From an uncultured Flammeovirgaceae bacterium (GTDB lineage: Bacteria > Bacteroidota > Bacteroidia > Cytophagales > Cyclobacteriaceae): a stretch of 7,562 bases of DNA. Below are positions 6,261 through 7,562 of the stretch, one piece after another. Within the stretch, counting starts at the first letter, position 1. Each line of letters starts with the position of its first letter. The stretch lies in assembly GCA_937138955.1 (NCBI GenBank), contig CAKZPJ010000129.1:1-7562 (forward strand). The letters are read 5' to 3'. The notes under the pieces were generated by a model that saw only the letters and a program-made list of their open reading frames with translations, did no database searches and was not told the origin of the DNA. The position numbers and the translations under genes were made by a program.

Positions 6261-6908
6261 CTAATATTTTAGTACCCAAACAGTATCTCCGTATTCGGCT
6301 CGAAAGGCATCAATGCTATTGGCTCCTTCCGTAAAAGTATCAAAATCAGCAATGGCTACTCGGTGAATAAGAGGAGCACGCTGAGAAGGATCTAGTATTT
6401 TAGAGCCAGTTCCCTGAGCTTCTAGTTTCTGGGCATAGTCCATGGCCAAATCATAGTCAACAAAGCTGGCTACCACTACGAAGGTTCGTCCAGTAGGAGC
6501 AGAAACACGCTCAATTCCCTGATACTGAGCCAATGTGGGTTCTTCGTAAACTGGCTCCTCAATAGGTTCTTCTTCGTAAATTGGTTCTTCTTCAATTACT
6601 GGGTCTGGAGTTGGCTCTACATACTCTTGCACCACTGGCTCTTCCTCTCCAAACCAAGAGGCTACCTGACTTACGCCGTCAAACAAAAACAGATAAATGG
6701 CGAGCCCTAACAGCACAACTACTCCAATAATTGCAGCGACAATCCAGCCGCGGTTCGGCTCCTCTTCTTCCTCTTCTACGTAGTAGCGAGGCTCTTCGAA
6801 TTGAGGCGGCTCTTCTTCTTCCCGATCTATCGGATGAAAGTCCGTTTCGGGTAAACCAAAGTCATCATTATCTTCTAAGTTGTATTGAGTATCTTCCTGA
6901 TTTTCCAT
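6261..6908 (-). CDS. SPOR-domain single-pass membrane protein
   Basis: A 215-aa bitopic protein. The cytoplasmic N-terminus (about 1-52) is very acidic (runs such as EEEEEEP at 45-51). One TM helix follows (about 54-76, GWIVAAIIGVVVLLGLAIYLFLF). The periplasmic linker (about 84-130) is again acidic and Pro-rich, with an imperfect tandem repeat at 105-124 (IEEEPIYEEEP then IEEPVYEEP). The C-terminus (about 140-215) is a SPOR domain: RTFVVVASFVDYDLAMDYAQKL, then HRVAIADFDTFTEGANSIDAF and a closing WVLKY. SPOR domains bind peptidoglycan glycan strands stripped of stem peptides, usually at the division septum (family knowledge). The gene is 1 bp upstream of exbB. FtsN has the same order (short cytoplasmic part, TM, linker, SPOR), so a division or envelope-constriction link is plausible, but the linker differs and no FtsN signature is visible. 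The start ATG is the only sensible one before the acidic N-terminus. Confidence 0.9.
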   Translation of the reverse strand: MENQEDTQYNLEDNDDFGLPETDFHPIDREEEEPPQFEEPRYYVEEEEEEPNRGWIVAAIIGVVVLLGLAIYLFLFDGVSQVASWFGEEEPVVQEYVEPTPDPVIEEEPIYEEEPIEEPVYEEPTLAQYQGIERVSAPTGRTFVVVASFVDYDLAMDYAQKLEAQGTGSKILDPSQRAPLIHRVAIADFDTFTEGANSIDAFRAEYGDTVWVLKY

Positions 6909-7054
6909 AACGGATTATTTTTGCACGGTCTGGTAAAACAATAATTATCAGCTATTTACGCTTACTTATGCGAAATAACTGATCTTACAGTAATTACCCT
7001 AAGAATATTATGTATAAAAGCACGTGCGTACCGAATAACCTGTAAATCAATAAT

Positions 7055-7561
7055 TTAAAAACTATAGGTAATTCCACCCAAAAACATGATTCCTCGGGAC
7101 GGATAGTTCATAAAACGCTCATAGTTCTGCGCAAATATATTTCTTACTTTGACAAATGCAGAAAAGCGGTTGGAAAATAAATAATCAGCCTGAAAATGTA
7201 GATCGGCAATTGGATCGAGTTGGCGAGTGGTACCACTTGCCAGATTCAGCCCCTGTACACCCGACATAAGTTGTAGCTCGGCATTTAACAGTATTTTTTC
7301 GTATAAGTTTAAACTGTTGAGCCAACTAAGTGTAAGGTTAGGTCGATGCCAGGGTTCGGCTAGATTCTCCACACTATACGTGAAAAAGTCGCCACGAAGG
7401 CTAGAGCGGAACCGTTCGGTACTATTCAGCGAAATTTCTCCAAAAAGATTCAACTGAAAAACGTTATCAGGGTCGTACAGAATAGTGAAGCGAGTAGAAT
7501 CTCGGGCACTGTTGGCGTAGAAGTATAGATTCTTGTAATTGGCTACATTAATTCCTGCCTC
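7055..7561 (-). CDS. Outer-membrane beta-barrel protein, TonB-dependent-receptor-like, C-terminal part
   Basis: The reading frame is open from the window edge to a TAA at 7055-7057, giving the last 168 residues of a longer protein; the start lies outside the window. The sequence shows alternating amphipathic strands with tight turns: FQLNLFGEISL, RSSLRGDFFTYSV, PNLTLSWLNSLNLYEKILLNAEL in successive strands, and DLHFQADYLFSNRFSAFVKV. The ending NIFAQNYERFMNYPSRGI and MFLGGITYSF with a terminal Phe is the classical closing strand of outer-membrane barrels and is close to the C-terminus of Bacteroidota TonB-dependent receptors (NxF...Y...YP.RG pattern). Plug domain and TonB box cannot be assessed. 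It precedes the SPOR-exbB-exbD-tonB cluster on the same strand by 146 bp, so it may be the client of that motor. A plain porin-like barrel is the alternative. Confidence 0.8.
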   Translation of the reverse strand, partial: EAGINVANYKNLYFYANSARDSTRFTILYDPDNVFQLNLFGEISLNSTERFRSSLRGDFFTYSVENLAEPWHRPNLTLSWLNSLNLYEKILLNAELQLMSGVQGLNLASGTTRQLDPIADLHFQADYLFSNRFSAFVKVRNIFAQNYERFMNYPSRGIMFLGGITYSF

Positions 7562-7562
7562 A

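Noticed and set aside
7020..7027. GCACGTGC palindrome upstream of the SPOR gene
   Set aside because: Only 8 bp and without a second copy or a clear promoter beside it, so it is not strong enough to call an operator.
6909..7054. Promoter for the SPOR-exbB-exbD-tonB operon
   Set aside because: I searched both this gap and the gaps 4028-4147 and 3229-3330 for the Bacteroidota element TAnnTTTG and found only near matches with wrong spacing (for example TACTTTG in 4028-4147).
7227..7457. Plus-strand ORF of 76 aa opposite the barrel gene
   Set aside because: The minus strand shows a clear barrel C-terminus over the same bases; this frame has no supporting features.

Overview
The window most likely comes from a member of the Bacteroidota, probably Cytophagales-like. 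The main reasons are a DUF2851 gene (a family I know mainly from Bacteroidota), an outer-membrane barrel C-terminus of the TonB-dependent-receptor type ending in aromatic Phe, a SPOR/ExbB/ExbD/TonB cluster, weak or absent Shine-Dalgarno sequences, and moderately AT-rich DNA. All recognisable genes lie on the minus strand, so the order of transcription runs from high to low coordinates. There is no clear mobile element, tRNA, rRNA or CRISPR array.

Region 7562-4148 is an envelope energy-transduction cluster. It starts with the 3' end of an outer-membrane beta-barrel gene (7055-7561, cut by the window edge). After a 146-bp gap comes a one-TM SPOR-domain protein (6261-6908), then an ExbB/TolQ proton-channel subunit (5573-6259, 1 bp from the SPOR gene), an ExbD/TolR subunit (5050-5448) and a TonB/TolA-like protein (4148-4963). 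Together they encode an inner-membrane proton-driven motor, a periplasm-spanning arm, a peptidoglycan-binding partner and possibly an outer-membrane client. The exbB-exbD spacer holds a striking GC-rich palindromic block flanked by 7-bp direct repeats.

Region 4027-3374 is a NarL/FixJ-type response regulator with no histidine kinase in the window. A strong hairpin plus T-rich tract (3321-3362) just after its stop looks like an intrinsic terminator.

Region 3264-751 holds a DUF2851 gene (2014-3228) followed 27 bp later by a polytopic membrane protein (751-1986), probably one transcript. The DUF2851 GTG start and its ribosome-binding region lie inside a perfect 13-bp inverted repeat, and a 5-codon leader ORF overlaps that start. 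This is the most interesting unexplained structure in the window, though a one-base sequence error in the A-run is an alternative explanation for the overlapping reading frame.

Region 750-1 is sparse. It holds one unrecognised 121-aa ORF (189-554) and AT-rich flanks. A short plus-strand stretch (585-707) translates like the C-terminus of an outer-membrane or secreted protein and could be a gene remnant. No Bacteroidota-type promoter (TAnnTTTG with an upstream TTTG) was found with an exact match, so no promoters are called.
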